DNA of 64,000 bases, from contig CAUYUJ010014174.1 of assembly GCA_963575745.1 (NCBI GenBank), forward strand, positions 242,501 to 306,500, given 5' to 3'. The DNA is from Prorocentrum cordatum. Its lineage: Eukaryota > Sar > Dinophyceae > Prorocentrales > Prorocentraceae. The notes under the pieces are model-generated. The model was given only the letters and a program-made list of their open reading frames with translations, was not told where the DNA came from and did not search any database. The position numbers and the translations under genes are program-made. This document shows positions 55,285 through 64,000 of this stretch, piece after piece; positions within the stretch are counted from its first letter, which is position 1; each line of letters starts with the position of its first letter.

Positions 55285-57578
55285 TCATCGGCATCCACGG
55301 GTGACAACGGACCACCGCAGCCCATCATGAGCCGCCCTCTTCACTGGCGGAGGCGAGGACAAGTCCTCGAACGCACCGTGGCTTGCCTTGGCGAGGCTCT
55401 TGAAAATCGCGAGCTGCTCGCCCTGGTCCTCCTTGGTGAGCTCGCCGCAACGCCCAACGATGTTGGGCTGCGCGGAGCTGGCGGCGCGCGAGCTGTCTTC
55501 TGGCGGTTCGTCCATTCCGCCGCCGAAGCCGAACACGTCCTCCTCCTGGGACAACTCGGCTGGCGGCTGGGAAAACGCCGAAGCGGCCGCGGCGGCTGGC
55601 GGAGCGCTGGCCGCGCCTGGAACGAACCCTGAAACGTTGCCGACAGCGGAGACAACGCGCGCAGGGCCATCGCCGAAGATAGGAGCAACATGGACAGTCG
55701 CAATAGTGGGCACGTCAAGGCCCGCGACCACATTGCTCATGTACCCAATCGACCAAGCCATCTTTTCGGCGTAGTCTGAGGGGAGCGGGCGGATGGCTGG
55801 CGACGTCGTGTCCCGCACTTCGCTGACGAAGAGGTCGGGGCTCCTGGGGTTGGGCCACGGCATGAACTCTGCACCATCCTGCAGGTTGGCGGATGCCACG
55901 CGCCAATGCACGCCGAGGTCCGTCACCGCGATGACGTGCGCCCTGGCGAGGATGACGTTGAAGTCATCCTCTGTCCTGACATCTTCCAGAGACGGCGCGA
56001 TGATACGCTTGAGCAGGTCGAGGCCGTACTTGTTTAGCGTCGCGGCATCCAGCGCCGCCTTCTCCGCGTCGCGGTCGTAGGGGTTCGCGACGGCCTGTCT
56101 GCGCGACCCTTGCTCGAAAGCGCAGCCGCCCCACCGAGCCCACAGCAGAGCGTCCTCTTCCTTGGGGTTCAAGAAAGCCTTGAGCACATCAGCGGGTGCC
56201 TTCAAGCGGCCAAGCGTTCGCCCGATCACCAACGCCACCGCGACTTCCACTTGGGAGGGCGATGCGGTGGGAAGAACCGCAGTCTCCCTGGAAGCCGCGG
56301 GCGGCAATGGCGTGGGCCACGCCAGGCCACCGAACCTTCTGAAGCAGGCCGTCGTCGAAAATGCCAGGGAGGATCTCCGTCGTCGGCTCGCCCTTGAAGA
56401 AATCCATATGCTTCACCGTCAGGAAAGCGATCTCATCGGCGGTGCCCTTCTTCTGTATGCTGCACGCCGAATGAACCCAAGCAAGCGTCTTCGAGCCGTT
56501 GCTCTTGCCAACTCTGGACTTCCCGACCCACAGCGCCCCGTGCATGTGGAGCGTGCCAATCATCAGGCGGAGGGCGCCATTGAGGAACCAGCCGGAGAAG
56601 TCCTTCAGCGTCAAACTCCAGCGCGAGATCGGTTTGGCATTCGTCCTGCCCTTCTGGTAATTGCGCAGCGCAGTCTCCACCTTGGGCGCAGGCCATCCGA
56701 ATATCTTCGAACCCTCCCTGTTGTTATTGCTGCGGGGGCCGTGTTCACGGATGAACGTGTAACCCTGCGCGTGCTCGTCCTCTTCTAGCGGCTGCTTCCG
56801 CTCGTGCTGCGGCTTGATCGTGAAGTACCTTGCTGTGGGGGCGCTGGATAGGCATACGTACGGTGAGAAGCCCAGGGGGTCCCGATCGCTGGGTCGCCAC
56901 AGATAGGGCGCCCAACTCGTTTTGAAACACGGGGCGGGGGAATGCCCCGGAGCTGGGGCGGGCAGGAGGGGGATCTGTATCCGAGCGCGCCCACCGTATT
57001 TGATGGCCCTCGAGCTTCTCCGGCATGAACTGGAACGCAATCGACCCCGCCCGAAAGTTTTTGCCGTAGTCGATTTTGTGGGCCTCTCCGCGAGCACACT
57101 TGAGGATGGTCGCAGAATCGACTCTGTTTTTATCGAAAGAAACAACCTTGAGGATGCGGTATGCCGAACACACGCTGTCCTCTGGCTTCTGGCGAACGAT
57201 GAAGATCTGCATCGCGTGCGGGACGGCGGGCTCCTGCTTGAGCGACAGCGGCTCCTGCAAGTCCTTGAACCTACCCTGTGCGCACAACTTGTGTACCTTG
57301 TCGAAGTCAATCGGGCCCTCGTAGTGGGATGCCATGTCGGCGGAAGCGACCAACTTCGCGGTACTCGAATTCGCGATCGGTAGCAGAGGAAGGTCGAAGA
57401 TAGAATGGTCACCAGCGAAAGCCAACCTGTCTTTCTTGACGCACTTCGAGGGGTGGTAGTCTAACTTGCTACCGCTGACCATCAACGACGCCTCCTCAAA
57501 GGTGAGCTTGCCGTCTCCCTCGGCATCGTACGCAACCTGCCCCAGCGACTGCACCTGAGCAGCAGGGGCGCTCGCCAT
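55285..57578 (-). CDS. EF-hand and P-loop protein gene, function unknown
   Basis: Protein of about 710 residues. Exon 1 57578-56989 starts at a clear ATG (MASAPAAQVQSLGQVAYDAE) and has an EF-hand loop DAEGDGKLTFEE (about residues 18-29) with D, D and final E in place. A GC-AG intron (56829-56988, phase 2 on both sides) leads to exon 2 (56828-56331) with GYTFIREHGPRSNNN and a P-loop-like GKSRVGKSNGSK followed by acidic ILPGIFDDG, a possible Walker B. The order recalls SF3 helicases of Rep proteins, but this is only an impression. The frame then changes; a 43-nt GT-AG intron (56288-56330) restores it, giving exon 3 56287-55285. A further good frame (55328-55128, VDADEQRAIVASIAAS) suggests another small intron or frameshift near 55330 and a stop at 55128. 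Confidence 0.55.
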
Positions 57579-57839
57579 GATTCGTGGCGAGAGAAAGGCG
57601 GGTCGGGCGGTTGCCTTGGATGACGGGCAACAGCGCGCAAGCGTTGATCACAGACGGCTGCGGATGCCAGCTGAGCACCTGGGGGGGGAGCGACGACGAC
57701 GAAAGACGCGCACTGAAGATGGAAGTAAGAAGCAAGAGAGCGTGGGCACGACGACGATGAGTCAAAGATGTGGCACGGCTGCGGTGGGGACAATCAACGC
57801 GACGTCAATCACGCGCACTCGGGAACACATGCGCGCTGT

Positions 57840-57905
57840 ATAAAAACACACCCCTCGACATCGGCACTCCGTAATAAAAGACACACCCCTCGACATCGGC
57901 ACTCA
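57840..57905. repeat. 39-bp tandem duplication
   Basis: The sequence cacacccctcgacatcggca, ctc is repeated once at about 39 bp, just beyond the stop of the transposase gene, separated by gtaataaaaga. The first copy is preceded by gtataaaaa. Confidence 0.85.
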
Positions 57906-59138
57906 GTACGCCGCGTCCATGACCTCCCAGATGGCATCCGCGGTGGCCGCCCACAGATCCTTGCCCTTGTTCCAGCGCTCGAACTGGGCCGAGCGAACCG
58001 AAGCCGCGAGACGCCTGCTGCCTGGGAGGTCCGTGCGCGTGCCAATGAGGGCTTTGATGGACCTCCAGGCGCGGTCGATGATCTGCGTCCCTGCCTCTAC
58101 CCCGATCTTGGAGCCGTCGGGCAACTTGTGGGTGACAACCTTCGAGTAGACTGGCTCCAACCAAACCCACTTCCTGCCGATCTTCTTCCGCTTCTTGCAG
58201 TGCACGACGTGGTCGCGCACGAGCCCCGACGCGCGCATCTTGTAGCTGCGGGCCCCGTCAGAGTGCAAGATGACCTTCCTTTTCTCTAAGCGGCTTTTTA
58301 GGAACGGCTCCCAATCCGTCTTCTTGATGGCGCCTGGGCCTGGCGCGTTGGCCTCGGTGCCGTCTGACTGGGTCTTCCACTGAACGAGGCTATCAGGGCG
58401 CCCGCGCTCGACGACGCCCGCCCACTGTTCCCGCGTCTTGGAACGACCGTTGTCGGACAGCTGGGCGCGGAAGACCGACTCATCCGCCTCCGCGTCGAAC
58501 CAGCGCCGCTGAGCTTCGTCGCCGAAGACAATGTTGGGTTCGTTCTTTTCCACCTAGATCTGCCGCACGGCTGCCGCGGCCGCGCTCATGTCCTCGATCA
58601 TCTTGTGGCTGGCGCATGTCAGCAAGTGTATCTGGGCGGTGGTCATGCCGAGCGTGAGGCAGAAGAGGACCTTGGCCTTCTTCGACAAACTCGACGATTG
58701 GCAACCCCCGCCAGACTTGAAGACGGGGTGGGCGGTGCACGGGTTGACGGTCTTGCCGCGCAGCCTACCGCTGTTGCATCGCCAATGCGGGCCGCGATTG
58801 TCATCATGCACCCGCGCGCCGCAGGTTCCGACGCCGCAGTGAGGGCAGGTGCGGCCTTCCCAGTCAAGCAGGACGCCATCCTCGAGGAGCAGGTCTACCA
58901 TCTGGTCCGCAGCTTTCCCGTGGAAGTTGTCGTAGTTGCGGCACCAGGTTTCGCGCTCCTTGCGGGATGTCACGGTCTTCTTCCCGTGGCGCACGTATTC
59001 GACCTTCTCCGCTTGCTTCCTGTGCTGGCCCATCCTGTCCTTCCCCCTCTTGCGCAAGGGGAGCGGCCTGAAAGCACTCGCAGGCCGCTTCTTCGGCGCG
59101 GAGGCGGCAGCAGGGCGTTTGATAGCACGCTGCCCCAT
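57903..59138 (-). pseudogene. ISXO2/Merlin-like DDE transposase with one in-frame TAG
   Basis: A cut-and-paste transposase of the IS1595/Merlin type, 411 residues if read through. From the ATG at 59138: basic N terminus (KRPAAASAPKKRPASAF), zinc ribbon TCPHCGVGTCG with later WRCNSG and NPCTAHPVFKSG, then a helical segment with SKKAKVLFCLTLGMT. A TAG at 58554-58556 interrupts the same frame, which resumes at once as VEKNEPNIVFGDEAQ. The catalytic part follows: EADESVFRAQ (first Asp), VVERGR, VILHSDGARSYK (second Asp), IIDRAWRSIK (third acidic position). The stop may be a recent inactivating change, a reassigned or read-through codon, or an error. A tiny intron over the TAG cannot be excluded. 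No terminal inverted repeats were found. Confidence 0.75.
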
Positions 59139-59189
59139 CGCCGACGGTGGCAGAACGGTGGCCCAGACGGTCGGTTGAGAAAAACGCAC

Positions 59190-59209
59190 TGAGCCAAAAT
59201 GTGCTGCGG
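59190..59209 (-). other. spliced-leader relic upstream of the transposase
   Basis: On the minus strand CCGCAGCACATTTTGGCTCA differs from the spliced leader by one T-to-C change and one inserted A. It lies 51 nt upstream of the transposase ATG in the same orientation. Two other leader-like sequences in the window have the same placement relative to an ORF. Confidence 0.62.
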
Positions 59210-59269
59210 GTGGGACTGGGGCCCTCCTTGTCTGGAGGCTCGCCGGCTTCCTCTGGTCGTGGCGGTGGC

Positions 59270-59450
59270 GCTGTCGGTAGTTATGGTAGGAGTGGTTGTA
59301 TTAGCATCAGTAGTAGTGGTGGTAGTAGTACTAGTCGTCGTAGAGCTGTAGCAACAGTAGTAGTGGTGGTAGTAGTACTAGTCGTCGTAGAGCTGTAGCA
59401 GCAGTAGTTGCAATAGAAATGGCAGTGGTAGTCGCAGCAGAAGAACAAAA
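59270..59450. repeat. GTAGTAG-rich repeat with a duplication of about 53 bp
   Basis: agtagtggtggtagtagtac, tagtcgtcgtagagctgtag occurs twice in succession at about 59304-59410, within gtagtag-type text. Confidence 0.85.
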
Positions 59451-59452
59451 TC

Positions 59453-60136
59453 CCTACGACGCCCGTATCAGAGAGGACATCCTAAAATCAGGATGCCCTT
59501 TTTGTGCAGCAATGCGCCTGTTCACGTTAGACTGAACATGCTAGTCGGCGGCTCCATCGTCGCCTGATTTTCTGGGTGGGTGGTTCGTCCTGTTGTCTTG
59601 ATGTCATCATTGCACCGCTTTTCCTACGACGCCCGTATCAGAGAGGGCATCCTAAAATCAGGATGCCCTTTTTGTGCAGCAATGCGCCTGTTCACGTTAG
59701 ACTGAACATGCTTGTCGGCGGTTCCATCGTCGCCTGCTTTTCTGGGTGGGTGGTTCGTCCTGTTGTCTTGATGTCATCATTGCACCGCTTTTCCTACGAC
59801 GCCCGTATCAGAGAGGGTATCCTAAAATCAGGATGCCCTTTTTGTGCAGCAGTGCACCTGTTCACGTTAGACTGAACATGCTTGTCGGCGGCTCCATCGT
59901 CGCCTGCTTTTCTGGGTGGGTGGTTCGTCCTGTTGTCTTGATGTCATCGTTGCACCGCTTTTCCTACGACGCCCATATCAGAGAGGGCATCCTAAAATCA
60001 GGATGCCCTTTTTTTGTGCAGCAATGCGCCTGTTCACGTTAGACTGAACATGCTAGTCGGCGGCTCCATCGTCGCCTGCTTTTCTGGGTGGGTGGTTCGT
60101 CCTGTTGTCTTGATGTCATCATTGCACCGCTTTTCC
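59453..60136. repeat. four tandem copies of a 170-bp unit
   Basis: Unit starts (cctacgacgccc) at 59453, 59623, 59793 and 59963 give an exact 170-bp period; the last copy has two extra T. Copies are almost identical, so the array is recent or homogenised. Each unit contains the hairpin gcatcct-aaaatc-aggatgc followed by cccttttt, then a second hairpin gttca-cgttagac-tgaac. The first unit follows GTAG-type repeats directly. Open frames crossing unit borders are by-products, since 170 is not a multiple of three. Confidence 0.95.
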
Positions 60137-60179
60137 TGCGCGGCATCCTGCCTGGCAGAAGCGCGTTCCGCCCTCCATT

Positions 60180-60232
60180 CCCCCTGGTCCGCCTCCTCCT
60201 CCTCCTCCTCCTCCTCCTCCTCCTCCTCGGTC
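60180..60232. repeat. (CTC)n microsatellite
   Basis: cctcctcctcctcctc run between the 170-bp array and the coiled-coil gene. Confidence 0.9.
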
Positions 60233-60380
60233 GGCCCCCTGCTTTGCCTCTGGTCGTGCTCCCCGCCGCGCCGTGCCTCCCTTTTCCCGTTAGCGAGCGA
60301 AGCGTTCTTTGGCCTCGCGGCGGGCCCCTGCTTTGCCTAGTTGTCCTGAGAAAGCGAAGGATGGCCCTCAAGTGAGTGAC

Positions 60381-61130
60381 CCCCCAAGTCGCCCAGTCCC
60401 TCAGAAGCTTCGTCGCCTTCGGCGGCAGCTCCTGGTCGCACACGCGCGAGAAAGCCTCGAACCAGGACTTCCAGGCCTTGAGGGCCTTCGCGTCTGCAGC
60501 TCCCTTCGCCTGTGCGTTCTCCTTGGCCGTGTTGCTCTCGGCCAGCTCCCTCGTCAGTTTCCGCACTCGTTCCTGCGCGGGCGAGGCAGCAAGGCACCCG
60601 AACAGACGGGGGGGATTTCGGTGGCGTGGGCTTGCTCGAGTTGTGTTTGCTTCGTGTTTGGTGCTCTTTGCTGGCGTTGCTGTCGTTGCGGTTGCGGTCG
60701 TTGCGGTTGCGGTCGTTGCGGTTGCGGTCGTTGCGGTTGTTGCCGTTGCGGTTCCGTTTTTTGCGGTTGCGGGCAGGGTGGTGGTGGTGGTGGAATTTCA
60801 AAACGTCGTGTCCCGAAGCTGCTCGTTGGACCACGCACGCTTCTCGGCGAGCTCCCAGTTGTCCGCCGCCTCGCCCTGGCACCAATCAGCCTGAGCATGA
60901 GCAGGCGGGACAATGCGTTTATATGTTTGGAGATGTTTGAAGCGCAAAGAGGAGGATAGATCGCAGCCTGCTCTTCCAGGTCCGCGATCTTCTTCAACAG
61001 CGGCCTCTGGAATCGCATCTTGAGCTTGTGCTTCGCCGCTTTGGCCTTGTCCTTTTTGACTCTGGTCTTGTACAACGCGGTTGTTCTCGAGCTTGCGGTC
61101 GTACTGTTCCGTGCCGTGTTCGGGGTTGCC
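60381..61130 (-). CDS. coiled-coil protein gene, partial model
   Basis: Three inferred exons join into one heptad-rich chain. Exon a (about 61130-60968) ends KMRFQRPLLKKIADLEEQ. A GC-AG intron (60901-60967, 67 nt) leads to exon b 60900-60813, ADWCQGEAADNWELAEKRA then WSNEQLR. A GA-AG intron (60573-60812, 240 nt, containing a 15-bp minisatellite) leads to exon c 60572-60381, ERVRKLTRELAESNTAKENA and on to KLLRDWATWG. All junctions are phase 0 and the heptad pattern runs across them, which supports the model. A GT donor follows at 60380, so the gene may continue downstream. The start is unresolved: an ATG-led frame (MGNPEHGTEQYDRKLENN, from 61133) and the coiled-coil frame differ by one base. 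Function unknown. Confidence 0.5.
60664..60770. repeat. 15-bp minisatellite in an intron
   Basis: Perfect gttgcggttgcggtc units at about 60691-60735 with degenerate units on each side. Confidence 0.85.
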
Positions 61131-61194
61131 CATGGTTTCCCAGCGGGGCGCTGGCTAAGCGAAGCAACGGCCTTGAACACGCGTGTGCTGCACG

Positions 61195-61500
61195 AAACAA
61201 AAAAGAGAAGGAGAACGAGTGAAGAAGGAGGAAGAGGAGGAGGAAAAGGAGGGGGAGGAGGACAATGGGGAGGAGGAAGAGGAGGAGGAGGAGGAGGAGG
61301 AGGAGGAGGAGGAAGAGGAGGAGGAAGAGGAGGGGGAAGAGGAGAGGGAGAAGGGGGAGGAGGAGGAGGACGAGGAGGAGGAGGAGGGGAGGGGGGAGGG
61401 AGCAGGAGGAGGAGGAGGGGAAGGAAGAGGGGGGGGAGGAGGAGGAGGAGGAAGAGGAGGAGGAGCAGGAGGAGGAGGAGGAGAGAGAGGACATCAGGAA
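61195..61500. repeat. GGAGGA-rich microsatellite
   Basis: About 300 bp of gga, gag and gaa triplets on the plus strand. Long polar or proline-rich open frames here are by-products. Confidence 0.95.
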
Positions 61501-61714
61501 CATGAGGAGGACGCAGAAATTGGATGCAGAGGTTGAAGAATAGAAATGGGTTGTAATATTGAGCTGCATCCGTTTGGATTGCAATCAAATGGGTTTCGAC
61601 TGCCAGCGCATCAACACATCATGAAGAAGAGCATGATGAGGGAAAGGCGAGGAACACTGGAGAGATGAAAGGAGAATGTGTATGATCATGTGGGGGGGGG
61701 CGAGAATGCGTGTA
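61501..61714. other. short unique stretch without a gene
   Basis: Nothing recognised. Confidence 0.4.
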
Positions 61715-62050
61715 TGTATGTATGTATGCATGCATGCATGCATGCATGCATGCATGTAATGTATGTAATGTAATGTAATGTAATGTAATGTAATGTAATG
61801 TAATGTAATGTAATGTAATGTAATGTAATGTAATGTAATGTAATGTAATGTAATGTAATGTATGTGTGTATGTATGTATGTGTGTATGTATGTATGTATG
61901 TATGTATTTATGTATGTATGTATGTATGTATGTATGTATGTGTATGTGTGTGTATGTAGTATGTAGGTAGGTAGGTAGGTAGGTAGGTAGGTAGATGTAT
62001 GTATGTATGTATGTATGTATGTATGTATGTTGTATGTGCGTATATATATA

Positions 62051-62091
<41 letters not shown>

Positions 62092-62092
62092 G
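61715..62092. repeat. TATG, TAATG, TAGG and TA microsatellites
   Basis: tatg and catg units to 61756, about 20 perfect taatg pentamers to 61860, tatg units, tagg units near 61965-61992, more tatg, then (TA)n to 62090. Confidence 0.97.
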
Positions 62093-62099
62093 AGTAGGC

Positions 62100-63146
62100 C
62101 GGGGTGGGGGGCCCGGGCCGGTGCCGTGCCCCCCCATGTAGGGATTGGGGGGGTCCCAGGGCTCCCGGGACTGCCCAGGCCCGCTCCCAAACACGCCACG
62201 ACATGCCAAGAGGGCCCTCAATATTGACAAGACAGCCCCATAGGCCCCGGACGCCCGGACACGCCGAAGATGGCTTCAGGACGGCCGACGCCGCCGCCAA
62301 AACGCCCCAAGAGCGCCTCCAGAGGCCCCTCCAAAGGGCCCCAGAAGCTGAACATCATACATTTTCCAGTGGTTTTGAAGCACACTTGCGCTCTCGCATG
62401 TTCCGCCTCCCCACGGTCCCAGACGGCGTCAGAGGCCCTTCAGATCGCTCCAAGACGGCCGAAAAGGCTCCCAAGTTATCCCAGAGACGGCCCAGGAGGC
62501 TCCCCAGATAATTCAAGAGGGCCTCGAGAGCGCCCCAAGAGCCCCAAGAGTGACCCAAGAGGGCCCGGAAAGCGCGACAGTTCAAGGTCTCCAGCTTGGG
62601 AGGCTCCTAGGCAAGAAGTCCTGTGAGGCTCCCAAGTTACCCCCTTGGAAGCCCCAATAGGCCCCCAAGGGGCCCCCAGGGAAGCCCCTTGCGGGTCCCC
62701 AAGACACCTCGGTAAATCGTATTTCCCAGACAGCTTTCCAGGAGGCCCACATGCTTGATTTTCACTGCTTTTTATAATTGTGCTTTTCGGTTCCTCGCGT
62801 TTTCGACCTTCCGCCGCTCCAAGACGGCCGACGCCGCCCCCAAGACCGCCCCAGACCGCCGAAGAGGCCCCCAAAAGAACCCCAACACGATCCCAGGGAG
62901 CGGAAAATTGCCCAGGAGGAGCCTCAGAGGGCCCAAGAGAGCCCCAGGACAGGCCCAAGCTGGGCCACACAGCGGGAGCGGGAGACCCCAAGGCGCCCCA
63001 AGACGGCCCAGATGGCCCCAACGTGGCCCCAGATGGGCCCAACATTGCCAATACACAGCCCAAGAAGCCTCCAAGAGGCCCCAAGAGAGCTCCGAGAGAC
63101 GTCCCGACAGAGCCCAAAGAGGCCCAAATCATTAATTTCTGGTAGT

Positions 63147-63186
<40 letters not shown>

Positions 63187-63985
63187 CAGTGTTTCGCTTT
63201 CTCGCGTTCTCGAGCTTCCAACGCTCCAAGACGGCCGAAGACGTCCCGAAGATCGCCTCAAGACCGCCGAAGAGGCTCCAAAAAGAGCCCCAAAACGCCC
63301 CGGATAGCCTGAAGACTGCCCAAGAGCATTCCGAGATTGTCCCAGAGAATCCCAGGAGAGGCCCAAGAGGGGCCGCAGAGCGGTAGCGGGAGGCTCCAAG
63401 GCGCTCCAGGGTGGCCCAGATGATCCCAACGTGGCCCAAGAAGAGCTCAAGACGGCAAACACACAGCTCAAGAGGCCTCCAAGAGGCCCCAATAGAGCTC
63501 GGAGAGACATCCCGAGAGAGCCCAAAGAGGCCCAAATCGTTGATTTGCATTATTTTTCTTTATGTGTGTGTTCGCTTTCTCGCGTTCTCGAGCTTCCAAC
63601 GCTCGAAGACGGCCGAAGATAGCCCCCAAGACCGCCCTAAGACCGCCGAAGGGGCCCCCAAAAGAGCTTCAAGACTTCTCCAGAGAGCGTACAAATTGCC
63701 CACGAGGAGCCTCAGACGGCCCAAGAGGCCCGAGGACACGCCCAAGATAGGCCACAGAGCGGGAGCGGGAGGCCCCAGGGCGCTCGAAGACGGCCCAGAT
63801 GGCCCGGGCCTTCCCCTTCCGTCCCTCCTTCCCTCCCACCCCCTCCCCTTGCGTCCATTCCCTCCTCTCTCCTGTTCCTCCCCTCCCCCTCTCAGCTTTC
63901 GTGCTCCTCCCTCCTCTCCTGGGACGGCCCGCCAGACCGCCAAACAGGCCCCGCCAGAGCGAGCGGGGCATCTCTATACCCTATC
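62100..63985. repeat. tandem copies of a GGCC/AAGA repeat of about 400 bp
   Basis: The landmark ctcgcgttctcgagcttcca, then acgctccaagacggccgaag, occurs in variants at about 62395, 62788, 63196 and 63570, giving units of about 375-410 bp. Each unit continues with gagcccaaagaggcccaaat, a short AT-rich spacer (TA/CA microsatellite at 63148-63187) and the next landmark. The family is shared with 7737-8702, 10430-10745 and 12600-13145. No gene is seen to the end of the window. Confidence 0.85.
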
Positions 63986-64000
63986 ATTTGACAAGTTGTT

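Noticed and set aside
57758-57792. Possible fourth spliced-leader relic (minus-strand CCGCAGCC...)
   Set aside because: Only the first eight bases resemble the leader; the ATTTTGGCTC core is missing.
59453-59640. 170-bp unit as a 5S rRNA gene (cctacgac start)
   Set aside because: Only the first few bases resemble 5S rRNA; the internal control region is absent.
59576-60340. Repeated open frames of about 98-108 codons (MGGSSCCLDVI type)
   Set aside because: They recur only because the 170-bp unit repeats; the period is not a multiple of three and the frames overlap unit borders.
1-64000. tRNA genes, rRNA genes, CRISPR arrays, bacterial operons
   Set aside because: No cloverleaf with convincing A and B boxes, no rRNA-like block, no regularly spaced direct repeats with unique spacers, and no prokaryotic gene organisation were seen by eye.

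Overview
The window looks like nuclear DNA of a dinoflagellate. Three observations support this. A 21-base stretch at 23891-23911 matches the conserved dinoflagellate spliced leader. The inferred introns use GT, GC and GA donors. The inferred genes from 36.7 to 61.1 kb all lie on the minus strand, as in unidirectional dinoflagellate gene arrays. The species cannot be fixed from the sequence; a Prorocentrum-like, Polarella-like or Symbiodiniaceae-like genome would fit.

Layout. 0-3.5 kb: weak coding traces on the plus strand. 3.5-23.5 kb: almost entirely repeats, including satellites of about 88 and 100 bp, GTCG-rich elements, GAT, TG and GA microsatellites, a 200-bp TIR element with a matching empty site, and two foldback elements. 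23.9-32.4 kb: a nearly full-length LINE-type retrotransposon on the plus strand (zinc-finger/coiled-coil ORF1, APE endonuclease, reverse transcriptase, RNase H), starting with the spliced leader and flanked on both sides by (ATC)n. 32.4-36.7 kb: microsatellites and GC palindromes.

36.7-61.2 kb holds six minus-strand genes: a six-exon gene of unknown function (36.7-41.6); an intron-containing C5-cytosine DNA methyltransferase with a spliced-leader relic in front of it (42.9-44.7); a nine-exon gene with a weak transposase-like core and a terminal zinc finger (47.9-53.9); an EF-hand plus P-loop gene (55.3-57.6); an ISXO2/Merlin-like DDE transposase with one in-frame TAG, also preceded by a spliced-leader relic (57.9-59.1); and a coiled-coil gene (60.4-61.1). 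A 170-bp tandem array lies at 59.45-60.13. From 61.2 kb to the end there are microsatellites and a repeat family of about 400 bp related to repeats at 7.7-13.2 kb.

The genes do not form a recognisable pathway. The common thread is retroposition and transposition: spliced-leader sequences precede a LINE, a methyltransferase and a transposase. Exon boundaries come from reading-frame and splice-phase matching by eye; no similarity search was possible, and identity and repeat figures are estimates by eye.
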